From contig DBHE01000029.1 in assembly GCA_002296055.1 (NCBI GenBank), forward strand, positions 1 through 7,918: a DNA stretch of 7,918 bases, given 5' to 3'. The number at the start of each line of letters is the position of its first letter. The first letter of the stretch is position 1. The notes beneath the pieces were generated by a model. It was given only the letters and a program-made list of their open reading frames with translations. It was not told the DNA's origin and ran no database searches. Source of the DNA: Pseudomonadaceae bacterium UBA836 (GTDB lineage: Bacteria > Pseudomonadota > Gammaproteobacteria > Pseudomonadales > Pseudomonadaceae). This document shows positions 1-6,714 of this stretch, piece by piece. Position numbers and translations under genes: made by a program.

Positions 1-1026
1 TCCGCCTGTGGCGGCGGCGGTACCTGTGCCCAGTGCAAGTGCATCGTTGAAAGCGGTGGCGGTGAAATGCTGCCGACCGAAGAGTCGCACTTCACCAAGC
101 GCGAGGCGAAGGAAGGCTGGCGTCTGTCCTGCCAGACTCCGGTCAAGCAGGACATGAAGATCGAAGTGCCGGAAGAAGTGTTCGGCGTGAAGAGGTGGGA
201 ATGCACGGTCGAGTCCAACCCGAACGTTGCGACCTTCATCAAAGAGCTGACCCTGAAGCTGCCGGAAGGCGAAAACGTTGACTTCCGCGCTGGCGGTTAC
301 GTGCAGCTGGAATGCCCGCCGCACACCGTCAACTACAAGGATTTCGACATTCAGCCGGAATTCCGTGGCGACTGGGACAAGTTCAATCTGTGGAAGTACG
401 TCTCCAAGGTTGATGAAACCACCATTCGTGCCTACTCCATGGCTAACTACCCGGAAGAGAAGGGCCTGGTGAAGTTCAACATCCGTGTTGCTTCGCCGCC
501 GCCGGGTCGTGACGATCTGCCGCCGGGCAAGATGTCCTCCTGGGTCTTCTCGCTCAAGGCTGGCGACAAGGTGACCGTATACGGTCCGTTCGGTGAGTTC
601 TTCGCCAAGGACACCGATGCCGAGATGGTCTTCATCGGTGGTGGTGCCGGTATGGCGCCGATGCGTTCGCACATCTTCGACCAGCTCAAGCGTCTGAACT
701 CCAAGCGCAAGATGAGCTTCTGGTACGGCGCTCGCTCGCTGCGTGAAGCCTTCTATGTTGAGGAGTACGATCAGCTGGCGGCCGAGAACGACAACTTCAA
801 GTGGCATCTGGCGCTGTCTGATCCTCTGCCGGAAGACAACTGGGAAGGCCCCACCGGCTTTATCCACAATGTACTGTTCGAGAACTATCTGAAGGACCAT
901 CCGGCGCCTGAAGACTGTGAGTTCTACATGTGTGGACCGCCGATGATGAACGCATCCGTGATCAAGATGCTGCAGGACCTTGGTGTCGAACCCGAGAACA
1001 TCCTGCTCGACGACTTTGGCGGCTAG
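1..1026 (+). CDS. nqrF: Na+-translocating NADH:quinone oxidoreductase subunit F (5' partial)
   Basis: This is the NADH-oxidising subunit of the inner-membrane Na+ pump. It passes electrons from NADH through FAD to a 2Fe-2S centre and on to the other NQR subunits. The reading frame is open from base 1, so the true start lies upstream; the ATG at 67 is internal. Three iron-sulfur cysteines lie in [10 protein letters not shown] (bases 7-36) and the fourth in RLSC (bases 130-132). The gap of 41 residues from first to fourth matches C70/C111 of Vibrio NqrF. About 67 residues are therefore missing, giving a full length near 408, the usual size. Further on are the FAD motif RAYSMA (bases 427-444), the nucleotide-binding GGGAGMAP (about 637-660) and the C-terminal YMCGPPMM (about 925-948) ending in DDFGG. 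The N-terminal membrane anchor is outside the window. It is the last structural nqr gene, followed after 3 nt by apbE. Family assignment is near certain. Confidence 0.97.
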   Translation, partial: SACGGGGTCAQCKCIVESGGGEMLPTEESHFTKREAKEGWRLSCQTPVKQDMKIEVPEEVFGVKRWECTVESNPNVATFIKELTLKLPEGENVDFRAGGYVQLECPPHTVNYKDFDIQPEFRGDWDKFNLWKYVSKVDETTIRAYSMANYPEEKGLVKFNIRVASPPPGRDDLPPGKMSSWVFSLKAGDKVTVYGPFGEFFAKDTDAEMVFIGGGAGMAPMRSHIFDQLKRLNSKRKMSFWYGARSLREAFYVEEYDQLAAENDNFKWHLALSDPLPEDNWEGPTGFIHNVLFENYLKDHPAPEDCEFYMCGPPMMNASVIKMLQDLGVEPENILLDDFGG

Positions 1027-1029
1027 TTC

Positions 1030-2052
1030 ATGCGCCTGAGCGTCATCCGGCCCGTTATTGCTGTTGCCTTGGCAGCAGCTCTAACGGGCTGTTTCAATTC
1101 TGTAGACCCGGTTGCCGAGATGTACGGCGCTACCATGGGCAGCACCTATTCGATCAAATGGGTGCCAGTCGAGGATGCGCCGGACACCGAAACCCTACAG
1201 GCTGATGTTGATCGTATGCTGGCGCAGTTTGATGCTGAGGTGTCGACCTGGCGCTCGGACTCAGCGCTCGCGCATTTCAATGCGGCGCCTGCCGGTACCT
1301 GCATGGATATGCCGCCATCGGTACTGGCGCTACTGGCGCAGGCGGATCAACTGGCTGGCGAAAGCAGCGGTGCGTTTGATGTTACCGTGGCGCCACTGCT
1401 CAAGCTTTGGGGCTTTCATGGCGACCCACAGCTGCAAGCGGTACCCGAGCAGCATTTGCTGGACCAGGCCATGGCCAAGGTCGGTCAGAAACACCTGCGG
1501 GTCGATGGTGGGCAGCTTTGCAAGGATGTCGGACTGACGGTGGATTTCAGCAGTATCGGCGCCGGTTACATGGTTGATCGAGTGGCTGAACGACTGGAGA
1601 GCTATGGCATCCAAAGTTACATGGTGGAAATCACCGGTGAGTTGAAGGCCGTTGGCCGCAAGCCGGGTGACCGGCCCTGGCGGATTGCTGTCGAGGAGCC
1701 GCGAGACGACAACCGTGTGGCGCAGATTATTCTCTCGCTGAACGGTGAGTCGGTGTCTACGTCGGGGGATTACCGCAACTACTTCGAGCTCGACGGGCAG
1801 CGGTTTTCCCACACCTTCGATGCGCGCACCGGGCGGCCGGTGATGCATCGGCTTGCTGCGGTCACCGTACTGGACCCCTCTGCCGTGAGGGCGGACGGCT
1901 TGTCTACGGTGTTGATGATCATGGGCGAAGAGGCTGGCTGGGAATATGCAGTCAGTCATCAGATCCCGGCGTTTTTTGTTGTGCGGGCCGGCGAGCTGTT
2001 CGAGTCTCGAGCGACCCCCCGCTTTACAGCCCTGACAGAGGGCGAGGAGTAA
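1030..2052 (+). CDS. apbE: FAD:protein FMN transferase, lipoprotein ApbE
   Basis: ApbE moves FMN from FAD to a threonine of target proteins; in NQR clusters the targets are NqrB and NqrC. The protein has 340 residues. The N-terminus is a lipoprotein signal ending in LTGC, with lipidated Cys21, so it should sit on the periplasmic face of a membrane. The residue after the Cys is Phe, not the Asp used for inner-membrane retention in E. coli. Family motifs in order: GATMGSTYS (33-41), GAFDVTVAPLLKLWGF (114-129), VDFSSIGAGYMVD (171-183), ITGELKAVGR (201-210), STSGDYRNYFELDGQRFSH (243-261), DARTGRP (264-270), and the Mg-binding region VRADGLSTVL (286-295). The ATG at 1030 follows the nqrF stop by 3 nt without a strong ribosome site, which suggests translational coupling. 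The AKGY lysine common in the family is Ala here (GAGY), but that position varies: as I recall, E. coli has GEGY. Confidence 0.95.
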   Translation: MRLSVIRPVIAVALAAALTGCFNSVDPVAEMYGATMGSTYSIKWVPVEDAPDTETLQADVDRMLAQFDAEVSTWRSDSALAHFNAAPAGTCMDMPPSVLALLAQADQLAGESSGAFDVTVAPLLKLWGFHGDPQLQAVPEQHLLDQAMAKVGQKHLRVDGGQLCKDVGLTVDFSSIGAGYMVDRVAERLESYGIQSYMVEITGELKAVGRKPGDRPWRIAVEEPRDDNRVAQIILSLNGESVSTSGDYRNYFELDGQRFSHTFDARTGRPVMHRLAAVTVLDPSAVRADGLSTVLMIMGEEAGWEYAVSHQIPAFFVVRAGELFESRATPRFTALTEGEE

Positions 2053-2055
2053 AAC

Positions 2056-2295
2056 ATGGTTTGGCTGCTGGCGTTTGCCCTGATGCTGTTGCTGTTTGCT
2101 GGCATGGCTGTGGGTGTGATGATGGGGCGCAAGCCCATTGCCGGCTCCTGTGGCGGCATTGGCGCTGTTGGCGTCGATAAGGCGTGTGGTATTTGCGGTG
2201 GTGACACCACCAAATGCGAAGAGGCGAGTGCCAATGCGGGTGTTGTACAGCGTCCGCGTACCGACCTGGCTCACGACGCGACCAAGGTCGACTAG
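2056..2295 (+). CDS. nqrM: Na+-NQR maturation protein NqrM (DUF539)
   Basis: This is a small membrane protein required for NQR assembly, thought to deliver iron to the cysteine-ligated Fe centre between NqrD and NqrE. It has 79 residues: one N-terminal membrane helix (about 3-24, rich in Leu, Met and Ala), the short basic turn GRKP, then a cysteine-rich tail. The four family cysteines are Cys32 (GSCGG), Cys44 and Cys47 (ACGICGG) and Cys54 (KC). The last 25 residues are hydrophilic and look disordered. A strong ribosome site, GAGGAG, lies at 2044-2049 inside the end of apbE, and the start codon is 3 nt after the apbE stop, so the gene is cotranslated with the nqr operon. The position after apbE is typical of NQR clusters. 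The tail's topology (cytoplasmic or periplasmic) is not settled by the sequence alone. Confidence 0.93.
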   Translation: MVWLLAFALMLLLFAGMAVGVMMGRKPIAGSCGGIGAVGVDKACGICGGDTTKCEEASANAGVVQRPRTDLAHDATKVD

Positions 2296-2351
2296 GTCCG
2301 CGCTGCCTCCCGTGGCACTCTGAATTGCCTGTTGAAACAAGGAAATACTGA

Positions 2352-3749
2352 ATGGCCGTATATAACTACGACGTAGTGGTGCTGGGCTCTGGTCCGGCGG
2401 GTGAAGGGGCGGCGATGAACGCCGCCAAGCACGGTCGCAAGGTGGCCGTGGTGGAGGAGCGCAAGGAAGTCGGCGGCAACTGCACTCACCTGGGGACTAT
2501 TCCCTCCAAGGCGTTGCGTTACTCGGTCAAGCAGATCATCCAGTTCAACACCAACCCCATGTTCCGCCAGATTGGCGACCCGCGCTGGTTCTCGTTCCCT
2601 GATGTGCTGCGCAGCGCAGAGAAGGTGATGAGCAAGCAGGTAGCTTCGCGCACCAGTTACTACGCGCGTAACCGCGTGGACGTTTTCTTTGGCAAGGGGA
2701 GTTTTGCTGATGAGCACACTCTGGAGATTGTTGACGGCTCGGGCGCGGTCGACAAGCTGATTGCCAAGGAAATAATCATTGCGACCGGCTCGCGGCCTTA
2801 CCGCCCGGCGGACGTGAATTTTGGTCACCCGCGTATTTACGACAGTGACACCATTCTCAAGCTCAATCACACCCCGCGCACGCTGATTATCTACGGTGCA
2901 GGGGTGATTGGTTGTGAATATGCGTCGATCTTCTGCGGACTTGGGGTAAAGGTAGACCTGATCGATACGCGTGAGCGTCTGCTTAACTTCCTTGATGATG
3001 AGATCTCGGATGCGTTGAGCTATCACCTGCGCAACAGCAGCGTGCTGATTCGGCACAACGAGGAGTACGAGAAGATCGAGGGTGTGGACGGCCGTGGCGT
3101 GATCCTACAGCTCAAGTCGGGCAAGCGTCTGAAGGCCGACGCGCTGCTGTGGTGTAACGGCCGGACCGGTAACACCGATGGCCTGGGCCTGGAGAATGTG
3201 GGCCTGCACCCCAACGGTCGTGGGCAGTTGGAGGTGGACGAGAACTACCGCACCAGCGTGCCCAATATTTATGCGGTGGGCGATGTGATTGGCTGGCCGA
3301 GTCTGGCCAGTGCGGCGTTCGACCAAGGGCGTTCGGCGGCCGGTAATATCGTCAGCAACAACGCCTGGCGCTTTGTTGATGATGTGCCAACCGGTATCTA
3401 CACCATTCCTGAGATCAGCTCGCTGGGCAAGACTGAGCGGGAGCTTACTGAGGCTTGTGTGCCCTATGAAATCGGGCAGGCATTCTTCAAGAGTATTGCC
3501 CGGGCGCAGATCAGCGGTGAGCCGGTGGGGCTGCTGAAAATTCTGTTCCACCGCGAAACTCTGGAGGTGCTTGGCATTCACTGCTTTGGTGACCAGGCTG
3601 CGGAGATTGTGCACATTGGTCAGGCCATCATGAACCAGAAAGATGGCGCCAACACCATGAACTACTTCGTCAACACTACCTTCAATTACCCGACCATGGC
3701 TGAAGCCTATCGTGTCGCGGCACTGGACGGTCTGAACCGTCTGTTCTGA
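2352..3749 (+). CDS. sthA: Soluble pyridine nucleotide transhydrogenase
   Basis: This cytoplasmic FAD enzyme transfers hydride between NADPH and NAD+, mainly to drain excess NADPH. Its length, 465 residues, matches the family (E. coli 466). Domains in order: FAD-binding [10 protein letters not shown] (12-21); the active-site region [16 protein letters not shown] (41-56); ATGSRPYRP (144-152); NAD(P)-binding [12 protein letters not shown] (181-192); the second FAD motif [16 protein letters not shown] (307-322); and a dimerisation domain ending [21 protein letters not shown]. The disulfide of related dihydrolipoamide dehydrogenases is gone: Cys44 remains but its partner is Thr49. The catalytic His of the C-terminal HP-x3-E motif is Tyr446. 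Both changes are the hallmarks that separate this enzyme from lipoamide dehydrogenase. The ribosome site AAGGAA (2339-2344) sits 7 nt before the ATG. The 56-bp gap after nqrM shows no clear terminator, so read-through from the nqr operon is possible. Confidence 0.96.
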   Translation: MAVYNYDVVVLGSGPAGEGAAMNAAKHGRKVAVVEERKEVGGNCTHLGTIPSKALRYSVKQIIQFNTNPMFRQIGDPRWFSFPDVLRSAEKVMSKQVASRTSYYARNRVDVFFGKGSFADEHTLEIVDGSGAVDKLIAKEIIIATGSRPYRPADVNFGHPRIYDSDTILKLNHTPRTLIIYGAGVIGCEYASIFCGLGVKVDLIDTRERLLNFLDDEISDALSYHLRNSSVLIRHNEEYEKIEGVDGRGVILQLKSGKRLKADALLWCNGRTGNTDGLGLENVGLHPNGRGQLEVDENYRTSVPNIYAVGDVIGWPSLASAAFDQGRSAAGNIVSNNAWRFVDDVPTGIYTIPEISSLGKTERELTEACVPYEIGQAFFKSIARAQISGEPVGLLKILFHRETLEVLGIHCFGDQAAEIVHIGQAIMNQKDGANTMNYFVNTTFNYPTMAEAYRVAALDGLNRLF

Positions 3750-3755
3750 GTGGTC

Positions 3756-3777
3756 GGGGCGCGGCTAGCCGCGCCCC
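3756..3777. terminator. Perfect 22-nt palindrome, likely bidirectional terminator
   Basis: The arm GGGGCGCGGC is followed directly by TA and the exact reverse complement GCCGCGCCCC, giving a very stable GC stem. It starts 6 nt after the sthA stop and contains the stop codon of the convergent phosphodiesterase gene (TAG on the minus strand, 3765-3767). The weaker flanks GAGT (3748-3751) and ACTC (3780-3783) could extend the pairing around a small bulge. No clear run of T follows on either strand, so it is not a canonical intrinsic terminator. It may act by blocking 3' exonucleases or by limiting head-on transcription. Confidence 0.6.
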
Positions 3778-4493
3778 TGACTCACTTCCATCGCTCTTGC
3801 CGGGTAGTCCGTGATCAGGCTGTCGACGCCCATATCGATCAGTTGCTGCATACGCGAGGCGTCATTGACTGTCCAAACCGACACGTGCAGGCCTAGCGCC
3901 TGGGCTTGGCGCAATCGCTCTGGGTTGCATAGCTTCCAGTTGAGAATCAGGTACTGGCAGCCGTAGCGCTGTGCGCTTTTCAACGGGTTGAGCAGTCCGT
4001 ATTCCTCGACCAGACCGGTAGGCAGGGTGAAACCGCTGCGTTTGGCGTAGCGCAGCAGCGTGCGGCTGGCTGAGGTCACTACGACCTTGTCGTGCAGGTT
4101 GTACCGCTCAACCAGCGCCATGATGGCCTGCAGCACGATACGCGACTGGCGCTCGGAGCCACTTTTTACTTCCAGCTGGTAGTGCTCAATCTCCGGGCAG
4201 GCCTGCAATAGCTGCTCTAGCGTCGGAATGGGGCAGGGCTCGGCCCAGCCGGGCAGCCCCAAGCGGGCGTCCATGCGTGTCAGTTCATCGGCGGTATGCT
4301 GAGCCACCTTGCCGCGTAGCCCGGTGGTGCGCTTGAGGGTCGGGTCGTGAATCACCATCAACTGCTGGTCTACCGACAGGTGCAGGTCCAGCTCTACCCG
4401 GGTAACGCCAGCTTCCAGTGCTTTTTTGAAGCTGGGCAGGGTGTTTTCTGGTGCTTCTGCCCGCGCACCACGGTGTCCGTAAATCAGCGTCAT
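3765..4493 (-). CDS. Cytoplasmic glycerophosphodiester phosphodiesterase (UgpQ/GlpQ-like)
   Basis: The enzyme hydrolyses glycerophosphodiesters, the products of phospholipid deacylation, to glycerol-3-phosphate and an alcohol. It has 242 residues, close to E. coli UgpQ (247), and no signal peptide, so it is cytoplasmic. The GDPD TIM-barrel motifs are complete: GHRGA (6-10) with catalytic His7 and Arg8, ENT (16-18), VELDLHLS (33-40) with metal-binding Glu34 and Asp36, IHDP (48-51) with catalytic His49, LEVKS (107-111) with Glu108, VWTVND (206-211) and ITDYP (227-231). The ATG at 4493 was chosen because GHRG then falls at residue 6, as usual; a longer frame to 4529 would need a TTG start and would overlap the upstream gene. 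It is the last gene of a three-gene operon, 4 nt after its neighbour, without a strong ribosome site. Its last codons lie in one arm of the palindrome at 3756-3777. The exact substrate is not shown. Confidence 0.92.
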   Translation of the reverse strand: MTLIYGHRGARAEAPENTLPSFKKALEAGVTRVELDLHLSVDQQLMVIHDPTLKRTTGLRGKVAQHTADELTRMDARLGLPGWAEPCPIPTLEQLLQACPEIEHYQLEVKSGSERQSRIVLQAIMALVERYNLHDKVVVTSASRTLLRYAKRSGFTLPTGLVEEYGLLNPLKSAQRYGCQYLILNWKLCNPERLRQAQALGLHVSVWTVNDASRMQQLIDMGVDSLITDYPARAMEVSQGRG

Positions 4494-4497
4494 CGGC

Positions 4498-4785
4498 TCA
4501 GGGGGCCTTGTGTTGGCGAACGGCGTCAATCACCTTGTTGTACTCGAAGTAAACGCTAAAACCGGGGTAGTCCCAGCGGGTAATCGGCGGTTGGCCGACA
4601 GCGGCGTGGCGGCGGGTAGGTTCGCCCCAGCGTGCGCTGACGCTGTCGAAGCTGGCGCCGCGCTGGGGCAGGGCGGTTTGCGCCGTGCCGGCTTGCTCGC
4701 CGACCGGGATGCGCAGGGTATCGGCCTGAGCCGCACCAGCCAGCAGCAAGCTGGCGCCAAACAGCATAGCGGATAGGGTTTTCAT
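4498..4785 (-). CDS. Small secreted protein of unknown function
   Basis: I do not recognise this 95-residue protein by name. It has a clear Sec signal peptide: Lys2, a hydrophobic stretch (4-19), then AQA with predicted cleavage after Ala21, leaving a 74-residue periplasmic protein with no cysteine. The mature part contains LPQRGASFDSVSARWGEPTR (39-58) followed by PPITRWDYPGFSVYFEYNKVIDAV (66-89). This pattern, a short helix ending in a W/LGEP turn and then strands of the W-Y-x3-VYFE-x3-V type, recalls small BamE/SmpA-like periplasmic folds. That is inference from pattern only. The start is well supported by AAAGGA (4793-4798), 7 nt before the ATG. The gene lies 12 nt after the PilZ-protein gene and 4 nt before the phosphodiesterase gene, so all three are probably cotranscribed. 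The signal peptide and tight spacing make a real gene likely. Confidence 0.8.
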   Translation of the reverse strand: MKTLSAMLFGASLLLAGAAQADTLRIPVGEQAGTAQTALPQRGASFDSVSARWGEPTRRHAAVGQPPITRWDYPGFSVYFEYNKVIDAVRQHKAP

Positions 4786-4792
4786 GATGAGT

Positions 4793-4798
4793 TCCTTT
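4793..4798 (-). promoter_or_regulatory. Ribosome site overlapping the PilZ gene stop codon
   Basis: On the minus strand AAAGGA overlaps the TGA stop of the upstream PilZ-protein gene (TGAAAGGA) and lies 7 nt before the ATG of the small secreted protein. This fixes that start and suggests translational coupling of the two genes. Confidence 0.75.
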
Positions 4799-5358
4799 CA
4801 GGTTGATTTGGCGGCGCGAATGTCCTGCGCCTGCTTCTGCAGGATATGCCGTGCCAACAGTTGACGTTGGGCGTCATTGAGCACATCAAAGTTCACTGCA
4901 ATTTTGAAGCTGCCTGCTGCCTCACTCGCTTCGCAGCGGGTTACCCGTGCCGGCAGGGCCAGACCAAGGGGCGAGGGCAGCAGCACAATGTGCAAGGCAA
5001 GCCAGCTATTTGCGGGGTAGGGCTGGGGACTGATGAAGTCCATGCCGTCCTCGCTCAGACCAACTTGCTGCGGCGCGCCAAAGTCCGCACTCAGCTCCAT
5101 GGCTAGCGCGCGACCCAGCAGGTCAATGCGTTTATTGATGATCTTCAGATACTGGGCTACTGCGCGGTCGCGTTCGCTGATCTGGCGCAACAGGTGCTGA
5201 GACTCGTAGTCCAGCATATGCATGTCGGTGAGCAGATTGAAAAGGCCGCTCTGGCGGGAGTCGAGATCGACCTCGGGGCCGGCAATGGGCTTGCATTCAA
5301 GATGTATCTGATCCTGAATGCGGAAGAACTCGCGGCTGTCTTCATGGTCTGTGTGCAT
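4798..5358 (-). CDS. Atypical PilZ-domain protein with helical insertion
   Basis: PilZ domains bind cyclic di-GMP, or act as protein-interaction modules when the binding motifs decay. The protein has 186 residues. The N-terminus holds REFFR (9-13), a match to the RxxxR motif, followed by strand-like IQDQIHLECKPI. Residues about 38-90 are a helical, heptad-like segment (LFNLLTDMHMLDYE, then LLRQISERDRAVAQYLK and INKRIDLLGRALAMEL) inserted before the rest of the barrel. The second motif, normally D/N-x-S-x-x-G, reads GLSEDG (100-105), so the first position is Gly. The end, VNFDVLNDAQRQLLARHILQKQ (155-176), fits the usual last strand and helix. There is no signal or membrane helix. The ATG at 5358 was chosen; the frame extends to a TTG at 5454, but that would use up the divergent promoter region and adds an unlikely N-terminus. 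It is first in the operon. Cyclic di-GMP binding is plausible but unproven. Confidence 0.8.
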   Translation of the reverse strand: MHTDHEDSREFFRIQDQIHLECKPIAGPEVDLDSRQSGLFNLLTDMHMLDYESQHLLRQISERDRAVAQYLKIINKRIDLLGRALAMELSADFGAPQQVGLSEDGMDFISPQPYPANSWLALHIVLLPSPLGLALPARVTRCEASEAAGSFKIAVNFDVLNDAQRQLLARHILQKQAQDIRAAKST

Positions 5359-5469
5359 GGCGAATCTCGTTGGGCGCTGATGACAAGCGCTGACCAGCCT
5401 TTGCCGTTCAGTGTAACATGTCGCGCACAATTCACCGGCTGGGGCCGGATTCAAGGTAGCCTGCTTTTC
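5359..5469. promoter_or_regulatory. Divergent promoter region between PilZ operon and lolCD
   Basis: These 111 bp must drive both the minus-strand operon and lolC-lolD unless distant promoters do so. Candidate elements are weak. For the minus strand there is an extended -10, TGTTACACT (5418 to 5410). For the plus strand, TAACAT (5414-5419) has CTGACC 18 bp upstream (5390-5395). The two -10 candidates overlap, so the promoters would compete. A short hairpin, CCGGC/GCCGG with a 4-nt loop (5435-5448), lies in the presumed lolC leader. CAAGGT at 5452-5457 is the probable lolC ribosome site. The region is well supported; the individual boxes are guesses. Confidence 0.4.
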
Positions 5470-6714
5470 ATGTTCAGACCCTTACCGTTTTTTATCGGCC
5501 TGCGTTATACCCGCGCCAAGCGGCGTAACCATTTCATCTCGTTTATCTCGCTGATCTCCATGCTCGGCCTGACCCTCGGCGTCATGGTCATGATTCTGGT
5601 GCTGTCGGTGATGAACGGCTTTGACCGTGAGTTGCGCACGCGCATTCTCGGCATGGTGCCTCACGCGACCATCAACGGCTATCAGCCGATTGACGACTGG
5701 CGCGCGTTAGCGGAGCAGCTGGAGGCTAACCCCAAGGTGGTCGGTACTGCGCCCTTCATTCAGCTTCAGGGCATGCTGACGCACAATGGTGGTGTTGCGC
5801 CGGTGCTGGTCAATGGGATTGATCCGCAGGCTGAAAAGCGGGTGTCAATTCTGCAGAATCATATGCAGTCCGGCTCGCTCGACAACCTGGCTGAAGGCGA
5901 GTTTGGCATTGTCATTGGCGAGCTGATTGCCAAGCGCTTTGATGTGGCGCCGGGCGACAAGCTCACCTTTGTGCTGCCGGAGGCTTCGGTTACGCCGGCT
6001 GGCGTGTTCCCGCGCCTGAAGCGTTTCACCGTGGCGGGTGTGTTCAAGGTGGGCGCCGAGCTGGATGGTTCGCTGGCAATGATTCATGTGGCCGATGCGG
6101 CGCGCCTGAGTCGCTGGCAGCCGGGGCAGGTCCAGGGCGTGCGTCTGCAATTGCAGAACCTGTTCGAGGCGCCTCAGGTGGCTTGGAAGCTGGTTCGCGA
6201 ACTGCCCGGCGATTATTACGCCCAGGACTGGACGCGCACCCACGGCAACCTGTTTGCGGCGATCAAGATGGAAAAAACCATGATCGGCCTGCTGTTGATG
6301 CTGATCGTTGCGGTGGCGGCCTTCAACATTATCTCGACCCTGGTCATGGTGGTAACGGACAAGAAGGCGGACATCGCCATCTTGCGTACCCTGGGTGCTA
6401 CCCCCGGTTCGATCATGGGCATCTTTATGGTTCAGGGCTCGCTGATCGGCATCGTCGGTACGGTCAGTGGCTGTATTCTTGGCGTGCTGGCGGCGCTCAA
6501 TGTGTCCGATATGGTCGCCTGGCTGGAGCGGGTGCTGGGTATCCAGTTCCTCAGCTCGGATGTGTATTTCATCAGCTACCTGCCGTCTGAACTGATCTGG
6601 AGCGATGTGGCGGTTATCTGCACTACTGCCCTGAGTCTCAGTTTCCTTGCAACCCTGTATCCCGCTTGGCGGGCATCACGTACCGAGCCGGCGGAGGCCC
6701 TGCGTTATGACTGA
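5470..6714 (+). CDS. lolC: Lipoprotein-releasing ABC transporter permease LolC (LolC/LolE/LolF family)
   Basis: This inner-membrane subunit of the Lol exporter extracts mature lipoproteins and hands them to the periplasmic chaperone LolA. It has 414 residues with the MacB/LolC topology: one membrane helix (about 22-49), a large periplasmic domain (about 50-265), then three helices (about 270-296, 314-343, 376-398). The N-terminal [20 protein letters not shown] (12-31) is typical of the family. The periplasmic segment [13 protein letters not shown] (174-186) looks like the proline-containing Hook loop by which LolC-type subunits recruit LolA. The C-terminus [17 protein letters not shown] is characteristic. 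The ATG at 5470 gives the usual N-terminus; a longer frame to 5194 runs antisense to the PilZ gene and is rejected. lolD follows with an 8-nt overlap. No lolE follows, so this permease may act as a LolF-type homodimer, or a partner may be encoded elsewhere. Confidence 0.93.
   Translation: MFRPLPFFIGLRYTRAKRRNHFISFISLISMLGLTLGVMVMILVLSVMNGFDRELRTRILGMVPHATINGYQPIDDWRALAEQLEANPKVVGTAPFIQLQGMLTHNGGVAPVLVNGIDPQAEKRVSILQNHMQSGSLDNLAEGEFGIVIGELIAKRFDVAPGDKLTFVLPEASVTPAGVFPRLKRFTVAGVFKVGAELDGSLAMIHVADAARLSRWQPGQVQGVRLQLQNLFEAPQVAWKLVRELPGDYYAQDWTRTHGNLFAAIKMEKTMIGLLLMLIVAVAAFNIISTLVMVVTDKKADIAILRTLGATPGSIMGIFMVQGSLIGIVGTVSGCILGVLAALNVSDMVAWLERVLGIQFLSSDVYFISYLPSELIWSDVAVICTTALSLSFLATLYPAWRASRTEPAEALRYD
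6693..6697 (+). promoter_or_regulatory. lolD ribosome-binding site inside lolC
   Basis: GGAGG lies within the last codons of lolC, 9 nt before the ATG at 6707. It decides the lolD start in favour of 6707 over the in-frame ATG at 6647, which has no matching site and would add 20 residues foreign to the family. Confidence 0.8.

Noticed and set aside
1540..1580. Ala in place of the common Lys in the ApbE GAGY motif
   Set aside because: The position varies in functional family members (E. coli has Glu as I recall), and all other motifs are intact.
1330..2340. Long open frame (336 codons) on the minus strand opposite apbE and nqrM
   Set aside because: It is antisense to two well-identified genes, has no recognisable domain, and is rich in His, Arg and Gln as expected of a reverse-strand shadow in G+C-rich DNA.
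2478..2500. Missing second active-site cysteine in SthA (CTHLGT)
   Set aside because: This is the normal state of soluble transhydrogenases, not a defect.
2292..3614. Two minus-strand open frames (254 and 169 codons) opposite sthA
   Set aside because: Both lie wholly or mostly inside the clearly coding sthA gene and show no family motifs, so they are shadows.
4494..4529. Longer start for the phosphodiesterase
   Set aside because: It would need a TTG codon, overlap the upstream small gene, and place 12 extra residues before the conserved GHRG block.
5194..5469. Possible 92-residue N-terminal extension of LolC
   Set aside because: The extension lies antisense to the PilZ gene and across the divergent gap. 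The ATG at 5470 gives the standard LolC N-terminus immediately before the first membrane helix.
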